In this document: positions 1 to 11,684 of the stretch, piece by piece
Position numbering within the stretch: position 1 is the stretch's first letter
Layout: every line of letters starts with the position of its first letter
From: Diphasiastrum complanatum
Lineage: Eukaryota; Streptophyta; Lycopodiopsida; Lycopodiales; Lycopodiaceae
Direction of reading: 5' to 3'
Assembly (NCBI GenBank): GCA_029204225.1
Contig: CM055093.1
Span: 914,117 to 978,116, forward strand
Length of the DNA stretch: 64,000 bases
Made by a program: the position numbers and the translations under genes
The notes under the pieces: generated by a model
Databases searched by the model: none
What the model was told of the DNA's origin: nothing
What the model saw: only the letters and a program-made list of their open reading frames with translations

Positions 1-455
1 GGAAGGCTTGGATAGCCCATCCCTATAAACTCGTCGTGCCATATCACGACGATGCCTAATCCATAAGCTCATATGCTTATGAATTTCTTTCTTGTCGAAT
101 TTCTCTTCTTGTTGGAATTCGTCACGAAGGATACCAACAGCCTGTCGTTTATCGGTGGCAGGTTGTTCGGACCATTTACTAAATAATTTGTCACCAAAAT
201 GACGTTGGCATAAAGAATAGAGTCGTTCCAAAACCACCCTTCCTTTTCTATTGGCAATTATATTGCCTTGAGGATCCACATCATAATAAGGATTTGCGGA
301 TGACTCTTCGGTGGGGGCATGAGCCGCGACCTCTTGTAAGGGACCATCCTCATTTTGGCTAAGCATATTTTGCAGTTGTGTTCTTTGCTCGAGAGTTAAT
401 GATTTAATTTTTTTACAAAGTCTCCCGAGCTTTCACCACTGCCTGACCCTGACAT
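1..455 (-). pseudogene. 5' part of a transposon-type protein gene, cut by the window edge
   Basis: Read leftward on the minus strand, a start codon at 455 opens a Ser/Gly-rich leader (MSGSGSGESSGDF). The frame breaks in a run of seven A near 400. In the next frame an uninterrupted reading continues from about 400 to the window edge (about 130 codons). It contains the segments YYDVDPQGNIIANRKGR and SLWIRHRRDMARRVYRDG, then the end SKPS. The W-I-R-H-R-R and R-D-G-xSKP pattern resembles the second protein of plant CACTA elements (Transposase_24-like), from general recall only. One extra A would join leader and body, so this is either a recent frameshift or an intron I cannot see. The MSG start resembles the MSGDAT start found near 8.8 kb. 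Confidence 0.45.
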
Positions 456-2879
456 CATTACTACATTCATAAACATACAATACATTACAATAAACCCTAA
501 TATATTGAAATGAAGTAGAAAAGAAAATCGATTACAGAACTTTAATGCATATTGGAGTGAGACTTTCATACCTGTGTTAACAAAAGGAGAGAGATATGCG
601 TGTAGAGCTCGAACCTGCACCAAGATTGGCATAAGAATCATGTAAGCGACAATGTATAAGAATAGGTATATCTAAAAATTAAAACATTAGAATCATACAA
701 TAATTTGATGCTATTTGTGTTTTGTACTTGTCCATATAAACTGAGCTAGAATGCTCAAGAGTGTTCAAGCTCGCAGGCTTTAGAGAGAGCTAACTATTCA
801 ATACTTGATATGAGAATTCTAATCATTCTGATGATGTTGATGTAGGAGTGCATCCCATTGGTACAACATACAACTTCAAAGTGCTACAAAGTGTGGTACA
901 ATGTTGTAGCACTTCAAAGTTGGACGGTACTTTGAAGTACGATACAAAGCACGCTCCATACAACTTCGAAGTGCTACTAGGACAAGATCCGGACAGGACT
1001 AACATGAATGGATTAGGGCTATGAGACCCCTACCAAGAGATTTCTGCCAATTGACTAAAAATAAAAAGACTTATCATTATTTCTACTCTAGAGATTTCTA
1101 AGAGCATCTCCTAGTGGGAGATAAGTTGTTTAGAGTCAAACACAGTAATAGTTCCCTTGAAGTCTATGAACTGGGAGAGAATTCTGTGTGGAGAAAACTG
1201 AGGGGATCTTCCACTCAATATACAGAATTGCGATTAGGAGTTCCCGACATATTACTCAAGTATGTGCTAGGAAATATAAATGATATTATCAAAGACTCTG
1301 GGAGAGACACTTGAGTACAGTTCGACTGAGAAGTAGCCCAAGAACTTCATAAAGGAGCTAGGTACCACTAGCAAGAACTGTACATCTCAAGAGAGCCAAG
1401 GAATGGCGTATAAACCTTTATAGGCTAGGACTTAAAAATCTCTATTAGTCATAAATGTATAGTTTGGTTAATAAAACATGATCGGGATCATTTGGTTAGT
1501 ATTAGGTACGAGACATGTCCAACCATCCTTGTAGCAGCACGACACTGAATATATGGTGGTGTTGTATCCGGTTATGTTGATTTCTTCCCAGCATCGATCG
1601 CTGGGGTAAAAAATATCGTAACATAATCATTCCCTCTAGAGATTTGAGGTTTCTCTTGACGGTGTTCCCTTCAATCTAGTTTTCCGCGGTGTACCTATAA
1701 TGGTTGATCTAGGGTAGTACTCTATGTACTAGATGATGCTCAACTGATGTTGTTTGAGGCACATGCTTTTTCCAGCTTTTTCCATACATCTTACAAATTC
1801 CATTGATCAACATTGTAGACGTCCTTACTAACTCCATTTGGTTGCTAGTTTGTTGGACCCTAATCTTCCCACAACCGTAGACGATGTCCATTGGTGATTC
1901 ATACCATAGGTTGATTTTGGAGGAAAGTAAGGGGGGTGTAGGCCCTACATGTCGAGTGGCGTGATTAGGACTGGAGTGTGGTTTTGAAGCCCATGGTCTA
2001 ATCTTGACCTGTTGCTTTTTGACAAATCTGGTGATGTACTGTCTCTCCTCTGTTAAGTTTAGGTTCTATACAAAACCTAGGGCAGCCAATGAATTGCATA
2101 CGGGTATGGCATAGGCACCTTGTATCACCCAACGATTATGAGTGCGAATGTATACTGATGCTAGGACGAGGAAGTTGTTGGCACTGACTTCTATGGTGAG
2201 GTCTCCTGGTTGCACCTTCCTGGCAGTGCTATTGAAATCTATTATATCTATCACTATGGGTCCTGACAACTTGTATCACCAAACAATATCGATGTGGTCT
2301 GATCATACTATGTCCCACTACATTTCTTTATCTCGATGTTCTTGGTGGGTCACTTGATGGTGTGTATACTTAAGAATTCCGCACCAATACTAAACATCCG
2401 TTGGGTCCACCACCATAGTTATCTTGCAACTAGCTAACACATATAGTTCAGTGGTCTAATGGCTATCCCCGAATAATTTTTTCCTTGATAAAGTTTGGAC
2501 TCCCGAGAGATGCACCCGTGTTAGGTCCTTTTTTGAAAGGGGATTGGTCCAGAACAAAAGCCCTAAAAGGGTCAATTGGCACCACTTTTAATGGTGGTTA
2601 GGCCCTACATGAATAACAGAGGAACCTCCACATCCAATTGTGAGGGCCTTCTCTAATATGTCGTGATCCTTAGTCGATGATAGTTTTCCAAGCTCTCAAA
2701 GGTACGACTACAAGGAGGGGTGATTGGCACTTTAGATCTGCTAGTATTCTAGGAACAGGCTCTCATTCCCGACCTCTAGTGCGTTCCTACTTCCAGGGTG
2801 GGACTAGTGGCTGAATCTTCCATGAGATGTTCATTGGGGATTTCTGAGATCAAATTACACTGTTGAAATTAACACTCAT
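456..2879. other. No gene recognised
   Basis: About 2.4 kb without a recognisable gene. The longest open frames (around 1,114-1,314 plus and 2,066-2,357 on both strands) are 60-71 codons with no family resemblance I can name. A short self-similar stretch at about 865-970 repeats the phrase tacaacttcaaagtgctac on both strands. Probably decayed intergenic or TE sequence. Confidence 0.5.
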
Positions 2880-3749
2880 CTGTATCCGTCCTCATAAATT
2901 TTTATAGGTACTATTGGCTGGTCCAGGTGATCGTATGGGTGACTCTAAAACTAGGATTCCTGAAATGGGTTGTGTTACTTCCGTATATCGGGTCGATATA
3001 GCGTTTGTCAGATATCAGGATCCCAAGTCTATGATTATGCTGAATCCTATATGCAAGACATGAAAGTAATAGAGTCCATAGTCTACGTCCCATAAAAGAG
3101 CTGTCTATAGAGTGTCCACATGCCCAATCATTTAGGCAGGTTAGTGTAATAGTTTTTGCTAGCTTGAGTGTTGAGAAGGCCAAGCTCCTTGCTTGGGACC
3201 ATAACATTAATCAAGATTATACACTCAAGATGATTGTTATACAAAGAGTGAGATTCTTTCACAAGCAGTATCTCAGACTCCACAAAGAGGGCTACAAAAC
3301 AAATATCCAGCTAAAGTGTCTATGTGCGCAGGAGAATGGCCTTCATTTTGACGAGAAGAATCCAACCTCCTCTTTGGCAAAATAGGATAATTTTTTCAAC
3401 TGGCCTTCCATACTGGACAAGTGATTTCCAAAAGTTTTAATTCTTTTTTAATCTAGTAAACAAACTTTCCAAAATTTTCTACTGTTTGATAGTTACACAA
3501 ATATTTTTGTTCCAAAATTGAGATCTTGTGGGAAATTTTTCTGAAAAGTGGGAGAGGTTTGAAATAAAAGGATAGATTCTAAAAGGGGTGTCCTCTTCAA
3601 AAAATAAACTAGTCAGCTGACACTTGCTCCCATCCCTCAGGATATGGGAATATACGAGTGGAAATACATGCAAGGCATTCCTTCTGAAGATGTCATTGTG
3701 AGCGTCCTTTCAAGAGGGGGAGATGGATAGCTAAGCCTTGTAGAGATGG
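2880..3749 (+). repeat. Dispersed 0.87-kb repeat, copy 1
   Basis: This block is repeated in the same orientation at 22,631-23,494 with only scattered substitutions and small indels. Both copies begin at tgtatccgtcctcataaatt and end at an agatgg. The flanks differ completely: copy 1 runs into the methyltransferase-like TE, copy 2 into a CT-tract repeat. No protein family is recognisable inside. No terminal inverted repeat or clear TG...CA ends are visible, so the element class is open; it may be an LTR or a piece of a larger element. Confidence 0.8.
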
Positions 3750-3829
3750 TCTTCTAATTTCAGTCACCATTAAATTGATGAATTTCTAATAACATCATTT
3801 TTTTTCAGACATAAATCTTTTCATGAAAG

Positions 3830-4633
3830 TGGAAGAGGCCATGGTCAAGAGCTTCAATTCTCAAGATTGGCAAAGTGTCAACCATTGTATCCAAACAGCT
3901 CCAAGGATGAGGAGCTTCAAAGATTTTTAATTTTGTTCAGAGATATGGTACGCCTACCTTTCAAACTGTAAAAATTTTTATTCTCAATAATTGCAAGTTC
4001 AAGCCAAATGTAAGAAATTCTGGTGGTGCTCGCCTTTGTGATGAGATTGAATATCTCACCATTGGCTATTTTCCATCCAATGGAAAGAAGTCAATGTTGC
4101 ATTACAACACAACATGAAACATTGATTTTGGCAATCACTTTGAATTTAGCACTGACAAAAAAAACAAAGAATCTGATAACTTGTTTTGTGGCTTCTCCAT
4201 ACCAAAAGCCGCAACAACCTGTAAATAAATTGTTTGACATATTTTCTCATCCGACTGACTGGATTTTTGATTTATTTAGTGATAGTGGCACAACTAGTGC
4301 ATGTGATGACCAAAAGGGCAGACATGTAGCGGCAATAAAGCTACATGAGAGCTTACTAACTTTTATTAAAATAAGATTAGTTGGAATTTGAGTTTTCCCA
4401 TACGAGTTTCAAGAAGTCGGTAGATTAGGCCCCTCAGAAGACAAGATTGCTCCACTTTACAAAGAGCTTCAACTGCCTGCTAATGGCATTGGAGGTGATG
4501 AAGGTGATCTAGGAGAGGTGGTAATAGTGGATGTTGTTACTTAGAGCAGTCTACTACTCAAGTAGATTCAAATCTTGGAAGGGCTACTAGTCCTGACCCA
4601 AATGATTTGATTGAAATTTTTTGATGACAGTGT
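3830..4633 (+). pseudogene. DNA-methyltransferase-like gene remnant of a transposable element, frameshifted
   Basis: Two plus-strand frames alternate. One reads LCDEIEYLTIGYFPSNGKK (about 4,030-4,090). The other reads SPYQKPQQPVNKLFDIF, then DWIFDLFSDSGTTSAC and GRHVAAI (about 4,195-4,340). A hydrophobic strand followed by D-x-F-S-x-S-G-T-T-S and G-R-x-V-A-A-I is the usual look of the SAM-binding motif I region of N4-cytosine/N6-adenine DNA methyltransferases (D-P-F-x-G-S-G-T-T), with GR-x-x-x-x-IE after it. The final E reads K here. At least one frameshift and a stop separate the parts, so it is inactive. Downstream codons continue in broken frames to a stop near 4,631. The 3' flank is shared with 52.5-53.7 kb, which places the gene in a repeated element rather than among host genes. 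The family call is from memory and moderate. Confidence 0.5.
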
Positions 4634-5430
4634 ATAAATAATTATCAAATTTCTTTTGTGAATATTACTTTTATCTTTTAGAAAAGATGATCAGTATCTT
4701 TATTAAGAATGATTATTTCTGGAAAATGGTTTTAAACGTCTGTGTTATTTAAGTTTACTAATTATTCATATTAGTTAGTTAAACAGATATTTTTCAATTT
4801 TGCATTTGAATCCTTTTTTTAAAAAATGTTCCAAAATTTTGAATTCACTTCAACAATCATTTTTCATAATAAAAAATTGACCGCAACTAATGTTTGTATT
4901 TTTTCAGCGAATTGAATCTAAAATCTGAGAATTATCTTGCATCACTCGGTCTAACTTTTAGATATTTGCAAAATCTAGCATTTGACAAATAATTTTTTTG
5001 CTTTAATTTGAAGTTTCAAAATTTATGTGAATTTTTAAAAATCTTAAGGGCTTGAAAAAGAAAGGGTCCTTTGCCACTTCCCATTTCAAAAGATTTCGTG
5101 TTCCATTTTATGGCATTATCTAATATTCTTTCTGCTGAAATTGGTCAAATTCTGGTGCTATATTGCTAATTCACAGAAAATACTTTGCTGTAAACAATGT
5201 GAAAAAGAAAATGACCTAAAATTCTTTCTTGCTTCATTTGTCAATTTTTGCTGCTATATTTTAGATTCACAACAAATATTTTGTTGTAAACAATGTGAAA
5301 ATGAAACTGACCTAAATCAATTTACTTTTGTGCTTTGAAAGGAAACAAATAAGCTATTTACATGAAAAACTAAACCATATCCATCCATAAAACAGGATGC
5401 TAAGTCTCTATACACATCTACATCTTACAG
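4634..5430 (+). repeat. 3' noncoding part of the methyltransferase-bearing element
   Basis: AT-rich, no gene. From about 4,920 to 5,430 it matches the reverse complement of 53,141-53,690. In that other copy it is joined directly to the sequence that also occurs at 42,042-42,650, which shows what originally lay to the right of 5,430. Inside, a 60-70 bp unit (ttcacaacaaatattttgttgtaaacaatgtg and variants; around 5,170-5,220 and 5,268-5,318) is duplicated in tandem. Confidence 0.7.
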
Positions 5431-6079
5431 CAATTAATGGAAAATTTGTTCTTTTGCCAAGGTAGTTTTAGATGCAGCTACTCATTCATTCACATGATTT
5501 TGTAGTCAAGTACGTTATAAAGGTATTCAATCAGCCACATTAAGAAACTTTTTCACTTGCAGATACATTCGAAATAAGGCCCATGATCTACCACAGCGCA
5601 CACTGCACATGTTTATTCGCATCATAAAATACCCACCATTCAGTCCTTAACATTAATCTCCGTCGTCCTCTCACGAGCTGTAGAACTAGTCCTAACAAGC
5701 TGTATACGTGCTAGAGCTAGTTGTGCTTCTAGTTTGTCGGGGTGTCATTCCATCCAATAGCTTCTCTTTCGAACCATTTTCCAGGAAGATGCCAGCTTCT
5801 TTTAACTCCCAGATGAGATCCATAGTACTTGAATGCTATCAAGCAATATAGCTCTTTATAACAAACATCCAAAATTTTCTTGAAGATCGGATCTGATGCA
5901 AAACCTCATATTCGGTTGTTGAAACTTAAAAAACAAAGACTTGTTTATCCTCTCAAACGGGCTTAGCTTATCAGTAATACTGAAACTTTAAAGTAGATTA
6001 CAACGAACGCGAACAAAGAAAGTATCATTCTTAACACAAATACAAAATGTAGATCTGGCGAAAGAAAGCGACGCGTGCA
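5431..6079. other. No gene recognised
   Basis: About 650 bases between the element 3' end and the inverted duplication. No open frame or repeat of note was seen. Confidence 0.5.
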
Positions 6080-6155
6080 TTATCGATGATAATGAAAAGC
6101 AACAATAAGAGAAAATTGCAAAAACAAAATGTGAAAGTAGTTATCAGTGTCATTG

Positions 6156-6590
6156 TCAAAGAATCATAAAATCCAGCTGCTTATATACTACAACCACATG
6201 AGAAAATTCAGAGAACTCTAACCGCTTACAAAAATGTTGAAAAGTTGTGGCCCGGAACATATGAAGAATCTGAGAATCAAATGAGAGTTTACTTATGAAG
6301 TAATACAAGAAAAAGGACCACACAACTTGGTCCATGTACTTGCCATCAGATTTGTAAAAGTCGCACCAAAATTTGGTCCATGGCCAGCCATTAAAATGCC
6401 AGTCACGTTCTTCGCCGAAACTCAGAACATGCGTACCTAAATTATCATTTTTTGAAGAACAAGTAATGGTAATGGGATGCTGGGAGCGGTTGGTGACGGT
6501 GAAAGAATCAGCGGAAGCAGACGGCAGAGCTGGAGCCACAATGGCCATTGTCACGACGAACAAAGCTAGCGCAATTCTAATCACTGTCAT
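6156..6590 (-). CDS. S1-type (plant self-incompatibility protein homologue) secreted protein
   Basis: 144 codons starting at 6,590. Residues 1-27 form a signal peptide (hydrophobic core, then SASADS). The mature part shows the S1/SPH pattern: FTVTNRSQHPITITCSSKND, then LGTHVLSFGEERDWHFNGWPW and FWCDFYKSDGKYMDQVVWSF. In this family small secreted beta-rich proteins of about 120-150 residues with conserved cysteines act outside the cell; the poppy member is a pollen-incompatibility ligand, while most homologues have no known role. The Cys in ITCSS and in FWCDF fit. The last 45 residues (after VVWSFF) do not resemble the usual C-terminus, which normally has a Cys-x-W-x-V-x-x-D-G stretch. The true end may therefore be truncated or lie beyond an unseen intron. 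Its inverted duplicate at 11.2 kb has a nonsense codon. Confidence 0.75.
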   Translation of the reverse strand: MTVIRIALALFVVTMAIVAPALPSASADSFTVTNRSQHPITITCSSKNDNLGTHVLSFGEERDWHFNGWPWTKFWCDFYKSDGKYMDQVVWSFFLYYFISKLSFDSQILHMFRATTFQHFCKRLEFSEFSHVVVVYKQLDFMIL

Positions 6591-6606
6591 GCTTGCAAAT
6601 GTTACG

Positions 6607-6608
<2 letters not shown>

Positions 6609-6654
<46 letters not shown>
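6609..6654. repeat. (GA)23 microsatellite in the S1-like 5' leader
   Basis: Perfect GA repeat of 46 bp, reading CT on the gene strand. It lies 18 bases upstream of the S1-like ATG and just downstream of a TATA-like ctatacat. The orthologous tract in the right arm is about 249 bp. Confidence 0.97.
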
Positions 6655-6657
<3 letters not shown>

Positions 6658-6672
6658 TATAGTGCAAACCCT
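6655..6672 (-). promoter_or_regulatory. TATA-like element of the left S1-like gene
   Basis: On the minus strand the sequence reads ggtttgcactatacat directly before the CT tract. The right arm has ggtttgcactataaat in the same place. Conservation between arms and position support a core promoter, with the CT tract forming the initiator or 5' UTR region. This is inferred by position only. Confidence 0.4.
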
Positions 6673-7550
6673 GAAATACTTCTTGGGTTTAGTGTAAAGA
6701 ATACTTAGGGTTACGTTGTTCGTCACCTTCATGCAATAGGTTAAACGGCTAACGTTCTTATCTTAGGCGTCACATAATCATCTAGTATGGGTATGCATGT
6801 CTTTTGGCATTTCATTCTTGGTGAATTATGCATCCCCTGTGTTACACATATTTAATACACTTCCAAGTTGCTTAATAATTGCCAAAATTTGGAAGCTTGT
6901 TAGGAATTTATCAATAAGCAAGACATTCGGACAAACAATTAAAACTTAAAATTCTTTACACTTAAATTGCTTGTATCCAAGATATGCTTGCACAAAGGTG
7001 TCTACGAGCTTCGGTCTACATGAGGATTAGGTCTCTAGAATTTATTATTTAAGAGCACAAACATGTAGTTTGTGACTCAAAAATCTTCTCTTCTTGAGTT
7101 TTAATAAAGTTCTCCAATTCATGCTCTTGCATTAGGTGGAGGACAAGAATCGGTTCAACTGATTGAAAGTCGAAGAGAGCTTTATAATATATTGTAGATG
7201 CCTAGAGTTGCAAAGTGTGATCATTCACGATTGATGATCGAAGAATGACGCGAGGTGGAAGACTAAATAAACACATGAGGCAATACCTCAATTTTGGCTT
7301 TGCCCGTCCTCGTACTACTTATACTATCACAAGGGGTTGAGAAAATATACTGGTGCATGTAACCATATCGAAATCAGGCTGGTGCATGTAACCATATGCT
7401 GTTTCACATATATTTATATATGCAATCTATTTTTCGAATTACAATCTATTATATTAAAAACTCTATTTTAGACATACTTCATTGGTTCCCCTTAGTATTT
7501 GTCTAGTTTTTTTCTTTTTATGGCGTATCAACAACAATATCAAACAATTT

Positions 7551-8100
7551 GTTCCGTGGTTTGTAGAACTTTGGCTGCCTCTCGCTGCTGCTTGAAGCAG
7601 TCTGGATTATCTCGGTTTTCTTTCTTCGCATACTTCTAGCCGACTTTATCCACGTAGGAGGGCCTACTTCTGCCAGATCTCACTGGATCTCGGATCTCCG
7701 ATTTGCGGGGGCTCATTGCGGCTCCCATGCGGCTCCCATGCGGCTCCTCCATTTCCGTGCAAACTCCATTTCTTCGGATGGGACTGGAAACTCACTATGC
7801 AGCTGATCAATGACGTGATTCTTGCAGTCATCGCTGACATCACGCCAGTCATGAAATATGTCTCAAGCAAAGTACATATACATGAGCTCCCTCATGCGCA
7901 TGATGACCCTCATACCCTCGGCATTCTAAATGATGTGACCATTTTTGTCTATGTCATACAACGGTGGGATGGCAACTGCTAGTGATGTGGCCCTGGGAGT
8001 GTCTACGGGGGTGGCCTCAGATATGGAAGATGCCCCACCAATGGGAGAATATCTATGATGTGGGGTGTACCTGGTGTGCTGGGGGGGAGTATCGATTGGT
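7551..8100. other. Spacer of the inverted duplication, no gene recognised
   Basis: Holds a small tandem duplication of ggctcccatgc-like units around 7,710-7,745 and short open frames without resemblance to a family. Confidence 0.4.
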
Positions 8101-8808
8101 TCTGATATTTTGTCTCAAATAGTGAAATATGATTAACTGATCAACCCCTTGATATAGCTCTGGTGCTCAAATCTATACATGGTGAAGTCTGACCCCATAG
8201 AGTATAGCTGGAAGGATAGGTGGGGCAGTGGGTCCAGAGGTAAGGAAAATATGAGGGGTGAAGGAAGGCGTGTCGGGAATCTCAGGTGTGAGAGATGTAG
8301 GAATCGTAGTACCATATGCCCTAGGTGCTGCCTCCTACGTCAGTGGCTCTCGAAGTAGGGACTCTCCATGACGAGATGTGCTACGTGGACGTACAGGACT
8401 CATGACCACATCAGGTGGATCATCGTCATCACCACATCCTCCACAACAGGGCACACCGAGGTGGCTCCTCTGGTTGTTCCGAGAGTGTCGGGAGGAAGCA
8501 ACTGGCAATAGCGCCATGGGTGAGAGAGGGACCCCTCGCCGGAGTAACCCTCACGGGAAGGGGAAGCATGTGTGTGATCTACACGAGGAGTCGATTGAAT
8601 TTACTCGGCGGATGATGTGTACCCAACTATTATGCTAGAGTCACGAGTCGCTCGTCAAGCCCTCAATTGCTCTAATAGCCTATCGTGCTATGGGGAAGGC
8701 AACTGATCAAGGTAGTTGAGGACCTCATCCTCGCTCATAGAGGAAAAGCAGGATGACCCGCGACTATGACCTGACCTTTGGCTTTAGGATGTAGCATCGC
8801 CTGACATA
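8100..8808 (-). pseudogene. Decayed TE protein gene starting MSGDAT
   Basis: On the minus strand a start near 8,808 reads MSGDATS, a stop, then QRSGHSRGSS and MSEDEVLNYLDQLP. Pro/Ser/Thr-rich sequence follows, with several stops (for example SLTPEIPDTPSFTPHIF near 8,240). The start and first 20 codons recur at 45,482-45,560, and the CT-tract leader upstream of the ATG recurs at three places. That pattern marks the promoter and 5' UTR of a multicopy element. The product is not recognised; low-complexity Pro/Ser sequence after an MSG start is reminiscent of accessory proteins of CACTA elements, but this is weak. Confidence 0.4.
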
Positions 8809-9480
8809 ATGGGGAGGGGAATAAGAGAGAAACAAACTATAGGCAACTAATGAGAGTCTCAAAAATAGTAAAAACAAATCACGATCTCTCTCTCTCTCTC
8901 TCTCTCTCTCGGACTAGAATATAGAGTATTTATTGAACGGATGTTAAGACTTTTGTGATGACGAGAATGACGAAATTGACAAGAATGATTTATGATTACT
9001 AATAATTGTATTCACATGCATTCATTTTTTACTTTTACATTCATTGCAATACTTTTGCAACATTATTCTCTCTTTGATGTGGTGAACGATTAGGTTCAAG
9101 AACGCCAACGTTCTGCACACCACCAGCCTCTTTGGTAGTGTCATAGCTACAAGAATACCCAATTGGCATAGACAACTCGATTCTAGAGTCGGTGGGTCCC
9201 CTTTGCATTCTCAATAGATTTGTTTCATCATTAATATTCCAAGAAGTCATTGCACGTCCTAATTTTTCGTCATAGTTCTTCATTTTCAATTCACACGATT
9301 TTAGGGGAGTTTAGGGTCCCCTATTGTTGTTTAGGGTTTATGGTTTATTGTTAATTATAGATGGAAAATCGCTTAATATATAGGTATTGCCCCCATAGCT
9401 TTGACTCAGTAACTATAAAAGCTTGGACTATGAAGATACTTGAACCCTGAATAGAGTCAAATGTGATAATTATAATACTC
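8749..9480 (-). repeat. CT-tract repeat family, copy 1
   Basis: Shared features: gtagcatcgcctgacataat, a CT tract (here only 26 bp, 8,885-8,910), then ggactaaaatatagagta and a right part with a minus-strand open frame at 9,041-9,289. The right end (gtttagggtttatggtttat, about 9,335-9,470) is found again at 52,240-52,400. Other copies: 23,527-24,260 (112-bp tract) and 45,482-45,729 plus 51,356-52,420 (103-bp tract, split by a retroelement). The minus-strand frame encodes the phrases AMTSWNINDETN and RGPTDSR, which recur in the third copy. Confidence 0.8.
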
Positions 9481-10009
9481 GAATCTTGCGGTTATGTCCT
9501 ATCTCAGAATGTTAGGTTTTTCCATTCAAGGAAAGATTAGAATGTCGCCTTTAACAAGAGGAATACTATAGTTGGAGGCATTTAAGATTCTAGATTGTTA
9601 TTATGTGAAAGTTCGATGCACATAGGATTTTAGTTTGTAGTTGATTTAAGGTTAAATGTATTCAAGATTGTAGTTTGTATGATGAATTTAAGTTAGATCT
9701 AATAGTAAAAAAAGTTAAAATTATTGAAGATTTTAGATCAATGTGACTAATTTGAAGATAAATCTATTGAAGATTGTGAAATAAAGTTCAATAGATAGAC
9801 TTTCCGTGAATTTGTTATAAATACATTATTAAACTCAATGATTATTTGATGTTGATGCTCTAGGCCATGGAAAGCAAAACAATGATAAATACCAACAAAT
9901 ACTAAGGGGATCCAATGAAGTATGTCTAAAATAATATGTCAAACAATTGCGATAGATAAATTCTTACATTGGTTTTCTATGAGTTTTTATCAATGAACTA
10001 TCAAATGCA
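9481..10009. other. Spacer, AT-rich; imperfect tandem duplication at its right end
   Basis: No gene. About 9,830-9,945 and 10,000-10,095 are diverged direct repeats, both containing actaagggg and ccaatgaagtatgtctaaaa. The second unit is also the inner end of the right arm. Confidence 0.5.
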
Positions 10010-10922
10010 CTGATTGTTTGATATTGTTGTTGATACACCATGAAAAGAAGAAAACTAGACAAATACTAAGGGGAACCAATGAAGTATGTCTAAAAAAGAA
10101 TTTTTATTATATCGAAATAGATTGTAATTCGAAAAATAGATTGCATATATAAACATAAATGAAACAACATATGCTTACATGCACCAGTCTAATTTCCATA
10201 TGGTTACATGCACCGGTCGAATATGGCTTCATTAGTATGAACTTAGGCAAAAATTGTAGCGTAGTACTTTTTTTCAACCCCTTGTGATAGTAAAAGTAGT
10301 TTGACAAGGGTGGGCAAAGCCAAGATTGAGGTATTGCCTCATGTGTTTATTTAGTCTTCCACCTCACGTCATTCTTCGATCATCAATCGTGGATGATTGC
10401 ACTTTGCAACTAGGCATCTACACTATATTATAAAGCTCTTTGCGACCACCTAATCCAATTGCACAAGTTGGAGAACTTTATTACAACTTAGGAAGAGAAG
10501 ATTTTTGAGTAGCACACTACATGTCTGTGCTCTTAAATAATAAATTCTAGAGACCTAATCTCCATGTTATATTACAACATTGAGACTGAAGACACCTTTG
10601 TGCAAGGATGTCTTGGATACAAGAAATTTAAGTATAAAGAATTTTAAGTTTTGATTGTTTGTCCGAAGGTCTTGCTTATTTATAAATTCCCAAGAAGCTT
10701 CAAAATTTTGGCCATTATCGAGCAATTTGGAAGTGTATTAAATTTGTGAGCAAACACATGGGATGCATATTTCACAGAGAATGAAATGCCAGAAGACATG
10801 GATAACCATACTAGATGATTATGTGACGCCTAAGATAAGAACTTTAGCCGTTTAACCTGTTGCATAAAGGTGACGAATAACGTAACCCTAAGTATTATTT
10901 AGCTTAAACCCAAGAAGCATTT

Positions 10923-11192
<270 letters not shown>

Positions 11193-11207
11193 CTAACATT
11201 TGCAAGC

Positions 11208-11480
11208 ATGACGGTGATTAGAATTTCGCTAGATTTATTCATTGTGACAATGGCCATTGTGGCTCTAGCTCTGTCGTCTGCTTCTGCTGATTCTTTTACC
11301 ATCACCACCCGCTCCCAGCATCCCATTACCATGACTTGTTCTTCAAAAAATGACCATTTGGGTACGCATGTTATGAGTATCGGCAAAGAACGTGACTGAC
11401 ATTTTAATGGCTGGCCATGGACAAAATTTCGGTGCGACGTTTACAAATCTAATGGCAAATACATGGACCAAATTGTGTGG
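11208..11480 (+). pseudogene. S1-type secreted protein, nonsense-disrupted copy
   Basis: The ATG at 11,208 opens a 63-codon frame with the same signal peptide and S1 start as the left copy (FTITTRSQHPITMTC, CSSKNDHLGTHV). A TGA at 11,397-11,399 replaces the tryptophan codon of the left copy. After the stop the same frame still reads HFNGWPWTKFRCDVYKSNG and YMDQIVWSFF, so decay is recent. A 63-residue product would lack the second half of the domain. Differences from the left copy (W to R in FWCDF, D to N in KSDG) suggest relaxed constraint. The alternative, that this copy is the active one with readthrough, is unlikely. Confidence 0.8.
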
Positions 11481-11684
11481 TCCTTTTTCTTGTATTACTT
11501 CTTCATATGTTCTAGGCGACAACTTTTCAGCATTTTTGTAAACGGTTGGAGTTCTCTGAATTTTCTCATGCTGTTGTAGTATATACGCTGGTTATTATGA
11601 TTCTTTGACAATGACACTGATAACTACTTCCACATTCTGTTTTTGCAATTTGCCCATATTGTTGCTTTTCATTATCATCGATAC

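Larger units (their letters stand above)
6080..7550 (-). repeat. Left arm of large inverted duplication
   Basis: The whole block is the reverse complement of 10,010-11,684 with moderate divergence. It includes the S1-like gene, its CT tract, the upstream 0.9 kb, and a unit with ggttccccttagtatttgtc at the inner end. The arms are the same length (about 1.47 kb) once the difference in microsatellite length is removed. The spacer is about 2.46 kb. The genes in the two arms point outward. Confidence 0.85.

Noticed and set aside
2449..2480. tRNA-like start (agttcagtggtctaatggctatc)
   Set aside because: Resembles the D-arm of a tRNA but no anticodon arm, T-arm or acceptor pairing follows; no SINE tail either.
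5141..5338. 65-codon frame with CKQCE repeats
   Set aside because: Made by an internal tandem duplication in the noncoding 3' end of an element; the reverse copy at 53.2 kb does not keep the frame.
8378..8638. Plus-strand frames of 66-86 codons at 8.4-8.6 kb
   Set aside because: Overlap the decayed minus-strand TE gene and have no family match.
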